From contig NZ_AYOZ01000002.1 in assembly GCF_000508165.1 (NCBI RefSeq), forward strand, positions 62,001-126,000: a stretch of 64,000 nt of DNA, written 5' to 3'. Under the pieces are notes generated by a model. The model was given only the letters and a program-made list of their open reading frames with translations, ran no database searches and had not been told where the DNA came from. The stretch is from Marinomonas profundimaris (GTDB taxonomy: Bacteria > Pseudomonadota > Gammaproteobacteria > Pseudomonadales > Marinomonadaceae). Below, piece after piece: positions 44,486-54,674 of the stretch. The number at the start of each line of letters is the position of its first letter. The first letter of the stretch is position 1. A program made the position numbers and the translations under genes.

Positions 44486-45715
44486 TTATTGAGCGTAACG
44501 CTTACGCCACTCTGTTTCCAATGCGCCAACCCAACTTGCATGAGGTTCTGGTAGTGTTTTACCCAGTTCCTCAATGTTTAGCGTGGCGATGCCACGCGGC
44601 AAAGCGTCGAATTTTGCTTGCAGGTCCTTCGATAATTTTGCGTAGGATAAAACACTCAAATCCCCCCAGACGGTGGGTGTTTGCTTTTTGATTTGCGCTT
44701 CTGGTGACAGTAAGAAGTTGGCAACTACTTGCGCGCCGGCTTTCACGCCGCTGTTGTAAGGAATGGCCAAAAAGTGTGTGTTCCCAATGGTGCCGCCACT
44801 AAACACATAAGAGCGAACCGTGTCTGGCAGATTGCCTTTGTCGATCTGTACTGACGCCGCAGAAATATCAAAACTCAACGCAACGTCGATTTCTTGATCG
44901 TCGAGTAAACGCATCATTTCTTCAGAGCTTGAAGGGAAGCTCTGTCCGCTGCGCCATGCAACAGGGTGAAGTTGGTCAAGATACGTCCACAAAGGCGCCG
45001 TGATTTTATCAAAATCCACGGTATTGACGGCCTGAGAGAGCGCTTTGCGATGCGGTGACAATTCGTATAGGGCTTGTTTCAAAAAGGTAGAGCCAAGAAA
45101 CTGTGGTGGCTCAGGGTACGTGATTCGCCCTGGATGCGCTTTCGCGTAGGTCAGCAGTTCAGGGATGGATTTAGGCGGATTACTCAAGGTCGCTGTGTCG
45201 TGCATGAAGATGACTTGCGCCATGCCCCAAGGGGATTCCATGCCATCGACAGGCGTGCCGAAATCTTGCGTTAAACTTTGGCGTGCGTTTTCGTCCACGT
45301 ATTGTGTGTAACTGGGTAAAGCTTGACTGAAAGGGCCGAACAATAGGTGATTGTCTTTCATGGCGCGGAAGTTTTCGCCGTTAAGCCAAATTAAATCGAT
45401 GGAACCGTTGCTGTCTTTACCCGCGGCTTTTTCGGCCAAAACACGGTTCACCGCGTCGGAGGTGTCTGTCAATTTTACTTGTTTTAAGGTGACATCGTAT
45501 TCGTCTTTAATACGGTCTGCGGCCCATTGAATGTAGTCGTTTATGTTGTCTGCACCACCCCATGCATTGAAATACACCGTTTGGCCTTTGGCTTCTAGTA
45601 AGGTGTTTTTCCACGTGTCTTGCGAGACACTATTTTGTGTTTGGCTGGCAAGTACGGCTTGGCTAGACAGAGCCAAAGCGGCTGCGATGGAAGCAGCGAT
45701 AAACGACTTTTTCAT
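44486..45715 (-). CDS. ynjB: ABC transporter periplasmic binding protein (YnjB-like)
   Basis: The 409-residue protein has a signal peptide (MKKSFIAASIAAALALSSQA, then VLA before SQTQN) and the extracellular binding-protein fold (VYFNAWGGADNINDYIQWAA, IDLIWLNGENFRAMKDNHLL). It heads the ynjBCD operon, 71 nt before the permease gene. The substrate is unknown. The region 45716-45902 separates it from the divergent aspartoacylase-like gene, so both probably share control sites there. Confidence 0.92.
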   Translation of the reverse strand: MKKSFIAASIAAALALSSQAVLASQTQNSVSQDTWKNTLLEAKGQTVYFNAWGGADNINDYIQWAADRIKDEYDVTLKQVKLTDTSDAVNRVLAEKAAGKDSNGSIDLIWLNGENFRAMKDNHLLFGPFSQALPSYTQYVDENARQSLTQDFGTPVDGMESPWGMAQVIFMHDTATLSNPPKSIPELLTYAKAHPGRITYPEPPQFLGSTFLKQALYELSPHRKALSQAVNTVDFDKITAPLWTYLDQLHPVAWRSGQSFPSSSEEMMRLLDDQEIDVALSFDISAASVQIDKGNLPDTVRSYVFSGGTIGNTHFLAIPYNSGVKAGAQVVANFLLSPEAQIKKQTPTVWGDLSVLSYAKLSKDLQAKFDALPRGIATLNIEELGKTLPEPHASWVGALETEWRKRYAQ

Positions 45716-45902
45716 TCCTTTCTCCTAATTATTGTTGGCTTTCGAGTATAAGACGTTATTGAAGTTCAATTTCTTACAGTTTTGGGAATTGTTTTTTATT
45801 AAAAATCGGTTTTAGCGTACCATGTTGCAGGCTCAAATTGGCGAATCTCACACTGTGACATTACTTCTATTGTAATTCGAACACAGCAAAGTACGAGGTG
45901 TT

Positions 45903-47045
45903 ATGTCTTATCAAATTTATTCTCATGTATTGCCGAGTGCGACACCCGGCACTCAACGTATTTTAAAAGCGCATCACTTTGGTGAAACGGGCGCTCGGCC
46001 AAAAGTATACTTTCAAGCGGGTCTTCATGCCGACGAATGGCCGGGGTTTTTGGTGCTGAATCGACTGATTAAACTGCTGAAACAAGCCGATAAAGCGGGT
46101 TTGATCCAGGGCGAGATTGTGATTGTACCGGTGGCGAATCCCATTGGTTTAGCGCAGAACTTTCATGGGTATATTCCGGGGCGCTTTGCCTTTTCGGATG
46201 GCGGCGGCAATTTTAATCGCAATTGGCCGCAGCTTGGCGCGAAAGTACACAAACGCATTAAAGACGAAGTGACCGGCGATGCCGAAGACAATATCACCTT
46301 GATCCGTCAAGCCATTCGTGACGAACTGGCGCTATTGCCAGAAACCACGGAACTGCAAGGCATGAAAAAAATGCTGCTGGCGTTGTCGATGGATGCGGAT
46401 GAAATTATTGACCTGCATTGTTCTGGCGAAGCCTGCATGCACGCGTATGTTGCTCAAGAATTTGAAAGTCACTTCAAACCGCTGTTGGCGTTATTGGGTG
46501 CCAAGGTTGGTTTGTCAGAATTAGAAACGGGCGCAGCGTCGTTTGACGAAACCAATGTCAGTGTGTGGCGAGATTTGAAAGCCCATTATGCGCATTTAGT
46601 GCCGTGGGGAAGTCGTTCTCTGACGGTTGAATTACGCGGTGAAAATGACATTTCGGATGAGTTTGCTCAGCAAGATGCCAAGGCCTTATTTGATTACCTA
46701 GTCTTGCGCGGTGTGGTGTCGGGCGATTCGCCAGAGATTAACGACAGCGAGGTGGAGTATTACCCGTTAGACGCGATGGACCTTGTGAAAGCGCCTTGCG
46801 CTGGCATCGTGTGTTACCACAAAGCCATCGGCGAAGAAGTCGAAGCGGGCGAAGAAATTGGTGAAGTAGTGAACCTGATGGAAGACGATGTTGATGTGTC
46901 GAGCTACCCTTTGATAGCTCGAACCAATGGTGTGTTTTTCGCTCGAGTGCAACGACGTTTGGTGGTGTGCGGTGAGTCCATTGCAAAAATTGCAGGCAGA
47001 GAGCATCTGGCGTTTCGAGAAATTGGTCACCTTTTCGAAGACTAA
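45903..47045 (+). CDS. Succinylglutamate desuccinylase/aspartoacylase-family protein
   Basis: The 380-residue protein has zinc ligands H42 and E45 (AGLHADEWPGF) and a third ligand in EIIDLHCSGE. It also has LTVELRGEND and a C-terminal lipoyl-like barrel (CAGIVCYHKAIGEEVEAGEE) as in metal-dependent deacylases of this group. It is probably an amidohydrolase or deacylase; the substrate is unknown. The divergent arrangement with the ynjBCD importer suggests that it processes the imported compound, which is inference. Confidence 0.9.
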   Translation: MSYQIYSHVLPSATPGTQRILKAHHFGETGARPKVYFQAGLHADEWPGFLVLNRLIKLLKQADKAGLIQGEIVIVPVANPIGLAQNFHGYIPGRFAFSDGGGNFNRNWPQLGAKVHKRIKDEVTGDAEDNITLIRQAIRDELALLPETTELQGMKKMLLALSMDADEIIDLHCSGEACMHAYVAQEFESHFKPLLALLGAKVGLSELETGAASFDETNVSVWRDLKAHYAHLVPWGSRSLTVELRGENDISDEFAQQDAKALFDYLVLRGVVSGDSPEINDSEVEYYPLDAMDLVKAPCAGIVCYHKAIGEEVEAGEEIGEVVNLMEDDVDVSSYPLIARTNGVFFARVQRRLVVCGESIAKIAGREHLAFREIGHLFED

Positions 47046-47117
47046 TACAGGTCAGTGAACTCGATGCTCATGGCAAAGTTTGAAGATTAGTACGTTTACA
47101 CACTAGGCAAGATTATT

Positions 47118-49424
47118 TTGATACAAGCGCAACCCAAAACAGAAGTGCATAGCTCGTTAACCGATGAACAACAGCGTGTTGTTTTGCATGATATGACAAC
47201 TCCCGCGAAGGTGATCGCCGTGGCGGGCGCAGGCAAAACCACCACCCTAATTTCTCGTATCGAGCATTTGTTGGCGCAAGGCGTGGATCCGTCTCACATC
47301 GGCGTATTTATGTTCAATAAAAGCGCGCAGGAAGAGTTCTCCGAGCGCTTAAGCAAACGCTTGATGTCCGTTGGGCATTTGCGTTCCCCCAGCGTGATGA
47401 CGTTTCATGCCTTTGGGATGAAGTTCTGCCGACGCTTAGAGCAACAAGGCTGGTTGCCGTCTGCCAAGTTGGTAACCGATGATTTTAGCTTGGTGAAAAT
47501 GTTGCGAGAATCCTTGCAACGTTTGATGCGAAGCGGTGAGAAAATCGCCATGCTGGACGAAAAAGACTGGCTAGAAGACGTCTTGTTGTTTATCGATCAA
47601 GTAAAAGCTTCGGATTTGCCCGCCAGTATCGTCTTCGACGCCTTGGGTTGGTCGAAAGAGCGTCAGTTTTTTCCTGCGTTATACGATGAATTAGAACGAC
47701 TTCGCAAACGCAATAATATGCGTTTCTTTGCGGACTTGCTCAGCGACCCTTACGAATTACTCAGTGAGCTCGGCGAGCCAGAACGCGTTAGAATACGTGG
47801 CTTAGTGCCCGATTTTCGCTATCTGCTGATCGACGAATTTCAAGACATAAACCCATGCCAATACGAGCTGTTGAAGCTTCTTTATCCCGCGCCTTGCCAA
47901 TGGATGATTGTCGGCGACGTGCAGCAATGTATTTACGAATGGCGCGGCGCAAGCCCTGACATCATGGCGACGCAGTTCGATAAAGATTTCAGCAAGGTGA
48001 TTACTTATCCGCTAAGCACCAGTTTTCGCTTTGGTCATGCGGTTGGCTTAATGGCGTCGAGCGTGATCAGTGAAAATGACCCAGACGCCTTGGTGATTGG
48101 TGCAGGAGAGCGCACTCGAGTGTCGTTTGCGCGCGCGCCTAAAACGGGGAAAGCCCTGTTGGGCGAACTGAAAGCCTGGGTCGATGAAGGCAAAGCACTC
48201 AGCGATACAGCGGTGTTGGTGCGTTTATACAGCGACATGGTGCCAGTGCAATTGGCCTTGATGCACAAAGGCGTACCGTATCAATTGCACGGTGATTCGC
48301 CTTTGTTGGAAAATCGACAAATTCGCATGTTAATGGCGTATTTGGCGGTGATTGCCGGCGGACTTGAAGGCTCTGGAGCCTTCTTTCGACCAGATGACAT
48401 TGAATATCTATTGACGGTGCCAAGTCTTGGCGCGTCTGTTGCACAACGTAAAACCTTAATTCAGCAAGCCAAACAATCGCCGCATTTATTGCCGCAGATT
48501 ATTGAGTCTGTTGCAGACGCCACCGACGGTTGGCGTGCTAAGAAGCTTTATGAACGTGCGGATTGGTTGCGCAGTTTGACCATGTATCGCACCGATCCGG
48601 CGCAAGGTTTGGCGCACACCTTGGAAAAGCTGGGCGTTTACCGTTACTTTGAAAGCACCAGCAGCAAAGACATTCAGACTCAAGAAAAAATCGCCACGTG
48701 CGATGCTTTTATGGCGTATGTGCGCGGTGTGGGTGGCGATGCAAAATCGATTTTAGAGCAGCTCGCGACGTTAAATGAAAGGCACACTGACGACAGTCAC
48801 GGCGTGCATTTGATGACGATTCATAAGTCCAAAGGCTTGGAGTTTGATCAAGTGCTGTTGTCGGGTTTACAAGAAGGGCGTTTTCCTTATTACGACGAAG
48901 ACCTTAGCGCTATCGACAAGCAAGCAGCCACGGATTTGGCGTCTGAAAGACGTTTGTTTTATGTGGCGATTACCCGCGCCAAACAAAAATTGGTCTTATT
49001 GGAAACGCCAAGTTCAGACGAACATAAGCGCATGAAGTTGGGCGATATTCCCCGTGCGGCATTGAAGAGCTTGTCCTTGTCGAGATTTGTGTTTGAAGCT
49101 CAGCCTTATGCCGTGAGTCGCATTTGCGAGGCTTGGTATCTGGATGCCAATGGCGAGCCGATTGATACCGAAAAAGGCGCTCTTTTTCAGCGTTATCTGA
49201 ACGCGGTTACGCCATCGCCCGCGTTGACCTTTCGTCATCGTGTCGAAGGCAAAAGCCATTTAAAACCGGGCGACAAAGTACGCCACGATCAATTTGGACA
49301 AGGCGTAGTCGTGCGGCAAGAACAAGGCGAAAAACAAATGATTTTTGTGGATTTTGGCGAAATCGGTTTAAAACGTTTTAATCCAAAACACACCCAATTG
49401 GTTAAATTGTCTTCACGAACGTAG
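47118..49424 (+). CDS. UvrD/Rep-family ATP-dependent DNA helicase
   Basis: The 768-residue superfamily 1A helicase has Walker A AVAGAGKTTTLI (about 34-45), motif II LLIDEFQDIN, motif III GDVQQCIYEWRG, a late motif THLMTIHKSKGLEFDQVLL-like, and motif VI YVAITRAKQKL. A C-terminal Tudor-like domain (GDKVRHDQFGQGVVV) is of the PcrA/UvrD type. The start is TTG at 47118, since the first in-frame ATG would cut before the Walker region. It is shorter than UvrD and looks like a paralogue with a repair role. Confidence 0.9.
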   Translation: MIQAQPKTEVHSSLTDEQQRVVLHDMTTPAKVIAVAGAGKTTTLISRIEHLLAQGVDPSHIGVFMFNKSAQEEFSERLSKRLMSVGHLRSPSVMTFHAFGMKFCRRLEQQGWLPSAKLVTDDFSLVKMLRESLQRLMRSGEKIAMLDEKDWLEDVLLFIDQVKASDLPASIVFDALGWSKERQFFPALYDELERLRKRNNMRFFADLLSDPYELLSELGEPERVRIRGLVPDFRYLLIDEFQDINPCQYELLKLLYPAPCQWMIVGDVQQCIYEWRGASPDIMATQFDKDFSKVITYPLSTSFRFGHAVGLMASSVISENDPDALVIGAGERTRVSFARAPKTGKALLGELKAWVDEGKALSDTAVLVRLYSDMVPVQLALMHKGVPYQLHGDSPLLENRQIRMLMAYLAVIAGGLEGSGAFFRPDDIEYLLTVPSLGASVAQRKTLIQQAKQSPHLLPQIIESVADATDGWRAKKLYERADWLRSLTMYRTDPAQGLAHTLEKLGVYRYFESTSSKDIQTQEKIATCDAFMAYVRGVGGDAKSILEQLATLNERHTDDSHGVHLMTIHKSKGLEFDQVLLSGLQEGRFPYYDEDLSAIDKQAATDLASERRLFYVAITRAKQKLVLLETPSSDEHKRMKLGDIPRAALKSLSLSRFVFEAQPYAVSRICEAWYLDANGEPIDTEKGALFQRYLNAVTPSPALTFRHRVEGKSHLKPGDKVRHDQFGQGVVVRQEQGEKQMIFVDFGEIGLKRFNPKHTQLVKLSSRT

Positions 49425-49444
49425 CATTGAAGTAGGAACGAATT

Positions 49445-50398
49445 ATGTCTATCCCGTTAATCGACTTATCCAAACTCACTCATAGCAGTGATGTCATTCG
49501 TCAACAGGAAATCCGTGCTTTAGACAAGGCGTGCCGAGAAATTGGTTTTTTCTATTTAACCAACACGGGCATTCCAAAAGAATTGATGACAGCACTGATG
49601 CGAGAAGCTAAGCGATTCTTTGATCAACCTCAAGACGCAAAAAACGCCATCGATATTACGAATTGCAAAAATCATCGCGGCTACGGCAATATTGGTGAAG
49701 AACAGTTGGATGAAGTGGGCCATGCCGATTGGAAAGAAACCTTCGACATGGCGTTGGATTTTCCTGCCGATCACCCTTTGGCGGAAAAATACCCAACCAT
49801 GTATGGGCCGAACCAAAATCCGAGTAATCCTAAAACCGTTGAAGTGCTGCAAGATTATTATGTAGAAGCCTTTTTGGTGGCGCAAAAACTGCTCACCGCA
49901 ATGGCGCAGGCGCTGTCTTTAGACGATCACTTTTTTACTCGTTGTTTTACCGATCACGTTACGGTGTTGCGCATGATTCATTATCCGCCTCGTCCAGCGA
50001 ATGACCATGACAATGGCGCGGGCGCTCATACGGATTACGGTTGTGTGACTTTGTTGTTGCAGGATCAGATTGGTGGCTTGCAGGTAAAAAACCGTCAAGG
50101 TGAGTGGGTCGATGCGACGCCAATCGACAATGCATTGGTAGTGAATATTGGCGACTTGATGCAGCGTTGGACGAACGACGAATATGTCTCAACCGCACAT
50201 AGAGTGCGAGCGTCTTTGCCAGATGTGCATCGCTATTCGTTTCCTTTCTTTGTGGAGCCCGATTACGAAACCAATGTGGTGTGCGTACCAAGCTGTGCAA
50301 CGGCGAGCAAACCCGCGAAGTACGAGCCGATATTAAGTGGCGATTGGATTCAATCGCGCTTTGATGCAACGTACGCGTACCGTGAGAAAGGCGAGTGA
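49445..50398 (+). CDS. 2-oxoglutarate/Fe(II)-dependent dioxygenase (isopenicillin-N-synthase family)
   Basis: The 317-residue enzyme has the iron triad H195, D197 (GAHTDYGC) and H252 (STAHRV), the RxS pair R263/S265 (HRYSFPFF) that binds 2-oxoglutarate, and the family N-terminus (IPLIDLS, ACREIGFFYLTNTGIP). The substrate is unknown. The adjacent helicase gene is unrelated, although spacing is only 20 nt. Confidence 0.93.
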   Translation: MSIPLIDLSKLTHSSDVIRQQEIRALDKACREIGFFYLTNTGIPKELMTALMREAKRFFDQPQDAKNAIDITNCKNHRGYGNIGEEQLDEVGHADWKETFDMALDFPADHPLAEKYPTMYGPNQNPSNPKTVEVLQDYYVEAFLVAQKLLTAMAQALSLDDHFFTRCFTDHVTVLRMIHYPPRPANDHDNGAGAHTDYGCVTLLLQDQIGGLQVKNRQGEWVDATPIDNALVVNIGDLMQRWTNDEYVSTAHRVRASLPDVHRYSFPFFVEPDYETNVVCVPSCATASKPAKYEPILSGDWIQSRFDATYAYREKGE

Positions 50399-50430
50399 TT
50401 CCTTCGTAAACAGTGTTGTCTAATTCTTAT

Positions 50431-50486
50431 AAAAAGCCCCTAATGATGTCAGCTTACGCAATGTGCCGAAATCATAGGGGCTTTTT
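50431..50486. terminator. Bidirectional terminator
   Basis: AAAAAGCCCCTAATGAT (50431-50447) pairs with ATCATAGGGGCTTTTT (50471-50486), with one mismatch and a 23-nt loop. Confidence 0.85.
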
Positions 50487-50513
50487 GATTGAATTGTTCT
50501 GTTCTGAAAGAGA

Positions 50514-51272
50514 CTAATACGCCAAATACCCACCATCAACAGGATAATACGATGCCGTCACGAAGGAAGACGCGTCACTCGCTAACCAAGCAACTAGATG
50601 CGCCACTTCTTCTGGCGTACCTAAGCGCTTCATGGCGTGTTTTTGTGCTATGGCGTTTAGCGTTGCGTCATCCATAACTTGGTCGACCAATGGCGTGTGA
50701 ATGAAGCCTGGCCCGACAGAGTTAATACGGATGCCATCGGCCGCGTGTTCGATCGCAGCGGCTTTAGTCATGCCAACAACGCCATGCTTTGCACTGACAT
50801 AGGCGGGCGCGCCTTCAAAAGCGACTTGACCAAGAATCGACGCCATATTAATGATGCTGCCAGAACCATTTGTTCGCATGGCTTTAATGGCTTCTTGCTG
50901 GCAATAAAAAACGCCGTTGAAATTGATATTGATGACGTTCAGCCAATCTTCCGCTTTGTAATCTCCTGATTTTTCAAAAGGCCCGCCAATACCTGCATTG
51001 TTGACTGCGATGTCTAAATGCCCCAGTTGTTTGATCGTGTCTGCCATGGCTTTAATAACCGATTGCTGGTCGCTGACGTCTACTTTTTGCGTGATGCATT
51101 TTACACCGTGTTTTTGAATGCGTTGCTTGGCGGCTTCTAGTGCGTCGTCATGTAAATCCCAAATAGCAATGTCGGCGCCTGAAAAAGCCAATAATTCCGC
51201 ACACGCCAAACCAATTCCCGATGCACCGCCAGTGACCATGGCGACTTTGCTCTCTAATTGATAGTTGATCAT
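50514..51272 (-). CDS. Short-chain dehydrogenase/reductase
   Basis: The 252-residue SDR has the cofactor site TGGASGIG (14-21), NNAGIGG, the active Ser in NMASILG and YVSAK, and ends DGGYLAY. A DL/HD after beta-2 (IWDLHDD) suggests NAD(H). The substrate is unknown. I chose the start at 51272, preceded by GAGAGGAAC, over the longer frame to 51359. Confidence 0.93.
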   Translation of the reverse strand: MINYQLESKVAMVTGGASGIGLACAELLAFSGADIAIWDLHDDALEAAKQRIQKHGVKCITQKVDVSDQQSVIKAMADTIKQLGHLDIAVNNAGIGGPFEKSGDYKAEDWLNVININFNGVFYCQQEAIKAMRTNGSGSIINMASILGQVAFEGAPAYVSAKHGVVGMTKAAAIEHAADGIRINSVGPGFIHTPLVDQVMDDATLNAIAQKHAMKRLGTPEEVAHLVAWLASDASSFVTASYYPVDGGYLAY

Positions 51273-51355
51273 TTGAGTTCCTCTCGATGGTGTTGTTGAC
51301 TCAATTAGGTTAGCAGTGGAATGACGGAATGACCTGATCGAAATCAGGGGAAATA

Positions 51356-51387
51356 ACAATAGTGCGAGATGACAATAGTGCGAGATG
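51356..51387. repeat. Tandem duplication of a 16-bp unit
   Basis: ACAATAGTGCGAGATG occurs twice in direct succession (51356-51371, 51372-51387) between the SDR and amidotransferase genes. It could be slippage or a tandem operator. Confidence 0.7.
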
Positions 51388-51413
51388 GCAGCGAGGACGG
51401 GTTAAGTAATAAT

Positions 51414-51436
51414 AAATGACCGCTAAGCGGTCATTT
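51414..51436 (-). terminator. Terminator overlapping the end of the amidotransferase gene
   Basis: AAATGACCGC (51414-51423) pairs with GCGGTCATTT (51427-51436) around TAA. It includes the last codons of the gene and is followed on the minus strand by ATTATTA. Confidence 0.75.
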
Positions 51437-52208
51437 TTAATGCTTCTGGGAGTGGTGTGATTTGATATTTGTGCTGCTTGATCCTAGCGATGTGACCCGC
51501 TGGCACCTGTGTCCAGCTTTCACTGGATAAATCGAGTGGTTCAGAGCCAATCACAATATGATGCTCAAACTCTTTGCAGTACAGGCTTGGCGCTTGTTCA
51601 TCGCTTGAAAAACGCACCGCAATGATTTCTTCTCCGTCTGAAAAGACCGCGGTAAAACGAAATGGATCTGAAATTTTCTTCTGTTTCATAATGTCGATGA
51701 TTTGAGCCAGTGTGACGCTAATGGCGTTTTCTGGATCGCTTTCTAATCCATTGGCAATCATCAATAAGAAAATAACCTCGGAATCGGTGGCGCCGTGGCG
51801 ATGGCTGTAAAGGTGCTCTGGGATTAAACGATCCAGTTGCCAGCGCAGGGATTCGTAACCACCAATTTGTCCGTTGTGCATGAACAGCCAATTCTTATAG
51901 CTAAAAGGGTGGCAATTGGAGCGATTGGTTTCTGTGCCTGTTGAAGAGCGAACGTGGGCAAAGAATAGGCCGCTTTTGATGTGTTTGGCGAGGCTCCTTA
52001 AATTGCTGTCGCTCCACGCGGGTAAGACTTCGTGATAAAGCCCTGGTTCTTCTTGTTCATCGTACCAGCCCAGACCAAATCCGTCGGCATTGACGGTCAC
52101 TTCCGATTTTCTTGCGCTCAAACTTTGATGTATTAAAGAATGCTCTTGTTTAAAGAGCAATGACTCAAGGTAAACGGCATCACCTTGATACGCCATCCAA
52201 CGACACAT
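51423..52208 (-). CDS. Class II glutamine amidotransferase (YafJ-like)
   Basis: The 261-residue protein starts MCRWMAYQGD with the N-terminal nucleophile Cys2, then GFGLGWYDEQEEPGLYHE, HVRSSTGTETNRSNCHPFSY with the Asn/Gly oxyanion positions, and FMHNGQIGGY. It is a YafJ-type hydrolase domain without an attached synthase domain. The acceptor is unknown. It is flanked by the chemoreceptor gene (81 nt upstream), with a terminator between. Confidence 0.92.
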   Translation of the reverse strand: MCRWMAYQGDAVYLESLLFKQEHSLIHQSLSARKSEVTVNADGFGLGWYDEQEEPGLYHEVLPAWSDSNLRSLAKHIKSGLFFAHVRSSTGTETNRSNCHPFSYKNWLFMHNGQIGGYESLRWQLDRLIPEHLYSHRHGATDSEVIFLLMIANGLESDPENAISVTLAQIIDIMKQKKISDPFRFTAVFSDGEEIIAVRFSSDEQAPSLYCKEFEHHIVIGSEPLDLSSESWTQVPAGHIARIKQHKYQITPLPEALKMTA

Positions 52209-52225
52209 GTTTTTCTCCTAGAATG

Positions 52226-52255
52226 AAAAAAGGGAAGTGATTAACTTCCCTTTTT
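52226..52255 (-). terminator. Terminator of the chemoreceptor gene
   Basis: GGGAAGT (52232-52238) pairs with ACTTCCC (52244-52250), flanked by A-runs and T-runs on both sides. Confidence 0.88.
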
Positions 52256-52288
52256 ATCTTAACTCAACACGCTAGTTTCACTAGCACT

Positions 52289-53956
52289 TTAAACATTGAA
52301 ATAGCTGATCTTGGCGGATAATTGAGTGGCCAGTGATGCCAGCTTCTCTGCGGATTGGCTAATGGAGTGAATGGACTGCGTTGTTTTCGATGAAATCTCG
52401 GTAATGTTGGACACATTGCGGCTGACTTCTGCGGTAACAGACGCTTGTTCTTCTGCGGTGGTTGAGATTCTGTCATTCATTTCACGAATCTTAGACACAG
52501 ATGTATTTATATTTTGCAGCGATTCTTCTTCGTGCTTCACCTGAGTCACCGCATCGGTAGAGCGCTGATGGCTTGATGTCATGGCTTTTACAGCAGACGT
52601 TGCGCCAGTTTGAAGAAGCGTGATCATTTTCTCGATTTGCTGAGTGGCGTCTTGAGTATTCTGAGCCAAATGACGCACTTCGTCTGCCACCACGGCAAAG
52701 CCTCGACCTTGTTCGCCCGCGCGTGCGGCTTCAATTGCCGCGTTGAGAGCGAGTAGGTTAGTTTGCTCTGCGATGCCCAAAATAACGTTCAGAATGTTAC
52801 TGATCTCTTTGGTGTTGGATTGCAGTTCATTGATCGTCGTTGCTGAGCTGGCAATTTCCGAGGCCAACTCTTCAATGCTGATAATGGTTTTCGTCACGAT
52901 GGCCGTGCCTTCGTTCGCCGCTGTTTCCGCATTATGAGCGGCTTGGCTTGCGTCGGTTGTCGACTCTGAAACGTGAACCGCTGTCGCTTGTATTTCCTGA
53001 ATCGCCTGAGAAATAAGGTTGGTTTCTTCTTGCTGACGATCCACCATGTCGGAAGATTCGTCGGTAATGCGGTTTAGGTCGTTTGCTGCATTGGTCAGCA
53101 TGGAGCTGGATTCTGCCACATCGTGAAGAATACTGCTTAGTTGTACCACCAACTTGTCCATCGCGGTTTCTAGCAAACCGATCTCATCTTTGCGTGTGCT
53201 CGTGGTTTTTGCTTGAACTAATTGGCCAGACGCGATTTCTTCTGCACGTCGTACGGCTTTAATCAGTGGACCACAAATGCCATTGACGATGACAATGCTG
53301 ATGATGATTCCCGCAATAATTAACGCAGCAGCTAAACCAGCGCTCGCGTAGATTGTTTGATCTAATTTGTGGTTTTGGCCTTCGGCAACGCTCGTATTGT
53401 ATTCATCAATTGACGTAATGATGGCTTCCATTTGAGTGTTTACCGCCAACATGCTTTCGTCGGCTTTACGACGCGCTTTGTTCGCTTGCATGGTTTTTAG
53501 TTTTACCCACCAGCCGTACGTTTCGGTACTGGCCTCAAGGAAAACCGCTTGCTCTGCTTCTAGGGCAGAAATTTGCTCTAGAAGACTGCTTAAACCGTCA
53601 TGTACCGGCATGGAAGCAAGGATGCTTTTCACATTCTCGATGCTTTCTATCATTTCACCGGTGAAGTTGGTGAATTTTTCTGCAGATTCTGCGATTTGCT
53701 CTGTGCCATAACCGCCCATGGATTTGGCAATCGATACTTGGAAAAAACCACGCTCAAATTCAACGGTTTGTTGAAGAAGCAATTGGCGGCTTTTTTCTAA
53801 GTTCTTCATTAACTGAAGGCTTTGAGAAGACAGGTTTTGTAATTCTGATGAAACAGATTTACTGGAAAGGGCAGAACTGACACTGATGCCAACAATGACC
53901 AATGAAAATAGTGCTATGAGTGAAAGTATCTTCGTTCGTACGGATAAATTTAACAT
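52289..53956 (-). CDS. Methyl-accepting chemotaxis protein
   Basis: The 555-residue receptor has two membrane helices (about 9-29 and 205-230) enclosing a helical four-helix-bundle periplasmic domain. A HAMP segment and long cytoplasmic coiled coil follow. The hairpin tip reads [36 protein letters not shown] in consecutive blocks, the universal signalling region. No C-terminal CheR/CheB pentapeptide is seen. It transmits an unknown signal to CheA. Confidence 0.94.
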   Translation of the reverse strand: MLNLSVRTKILSLIALFSLVIVGISVSSALSSKSVSSELQNLSSQSLQLMKNLEKSRQLLLQQTVEFERGFFQVSIAKSMGGYGTEQIAESAEKFTNFTGEMIESIENVKSILASMPVHDGLSSLLEQISALEAEQAVFLEASTETYGWWVKLKTMQANKARRKADESMLAVNTQMEAIITSIDEYNTSVAEGQNHKLDQTIYASAGLAAALIIAGIIISIVIVNGICGPLIKAVRRAEEIASGQLVQAKTTSTRKDEIGLLETAMDKLVVQLSSILHDVAESSSMLTNAANDLNRITDESSDMVDRQQEETNLISQAIQEIQATAVHVSESTTDASQAAHNAETAANEGTAIVTKTIISIEELASEIASSATTINELQSNTKEISNILNVILGIAEQTNLLALNAAIEAARAGEQGRGFAVVADEVRHLAQNTQDATQQIEKMITLLQTGATSAVKAMTSSHQRSTDAVTQVKHEEESLQNINTSVSKIREMNDRISTTAEEQASVTAEVSRNVSNITEISSKTTQSIHSISQSAEKLASLATQLSAKISYFNV

Positions 53957-54269
53957 ACGTAATCCAATGAATTAATGGTATTTGATCATCTCTTTCCAGC
54001 AATACTTATGCCAATCAAGCTGAGTGTTCTCTTTTTAGGTGCGTTTCCTTTAGAGAAACTGCGAAACGAAGAGGTTAACTTGAGAAAGTATTGTTTTTTT
54101 CGAGAATGTCCACGTAACTGAGTTTTTATTGATCAATTTCAATGATTTATGCATATGCGTAATGTGCAATAAAAACTGATGGTTCTAAAGATAGCGTGAA
54201 ATGAAGAAAGAAGCATAGTGGTATTTTAGCAAAATGCTTCTTTTTTGTGCGTTTTTGAAGTTATTTGTA
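53957..54269. other. Intergenic region with a hairpin terminator
   Basis: This 313-bp stretch contains no ORF worth calling. AAGAAGCAT (54208-54216) pairs with ATGCTTCTT (54234-54242), a stem with Ts at 54241-54246 on the plus strand; on the minus strand it could end the hisI transcript. The promoter of the chemoreceptor gene should lie near 53960-54100, but I see no convincing -35/-10 pair. Confidence 0.55.
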
Positions 54270-54674
54270 TTAGGACGGTTCTGAACTGATAACGACGTCG
54301 TTACCTTCTACTGTAAAAAAGAAACAATCCCGTCGATTTGTGTGACAGGCAGGGCCTTTTTGATCCACTTTGATAAGAATGGCGTCGCCATCACAATCAA
54401 ATGACATGGAAACCAGCGTTTGACGATGACCAGAGCTTTCGCCTTTGCGCCAATAGGTTTGGCGAGAGCGTGACCAATAACAGACGTGACCGGTTTCTAG
54501 CGTTTCACGAATGGATTTCTCGTTCATATACGCCAACATTAATACTTCGCCCGTATCGTGCTGTTGTGCAATGGCGGCAACCAATCCGTTTTCGTCGGTT
54601 TTCAAATTCGCCAACACGGTGTCTAAAGACAGTTTGTCGCCTTTCGCCATATTTTCGTATTCTTTTAAGCTCAT
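54270..54674 (-). CDS. hisI: Phosphoribosyl-AMP cyclohydrolase HisI
   Basis: The 134-residue protein has the HisI core EVLMLAYMNEKSIRETLETG, WSRSRQTYWRKGESSGHRQ and DCDGDAILIKVDQKGPACHT with zinc-binding Cys/Asp residues. It hydrolyses phosphoribosyl-AMP in histidine synthesis and is not fused to HisE. The start at 54674 overlaps the preceding gene by 4 nt (ATGA), with AAGG in front, so the two are coupled. Confidence 0.95.
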   Translation of the reverse strand: MSLKEYENMAKGDKLSLDTVLANLKTDENGLVAAIAQQHDTGEVLMLAYMNEKSIRETLETGHVCYWSRSRQTYWRKGESSGHRQTLVSMSFDCDGDAILIKVDQKGPACHTNRRDCFFFTVEGNDVVISSEPS

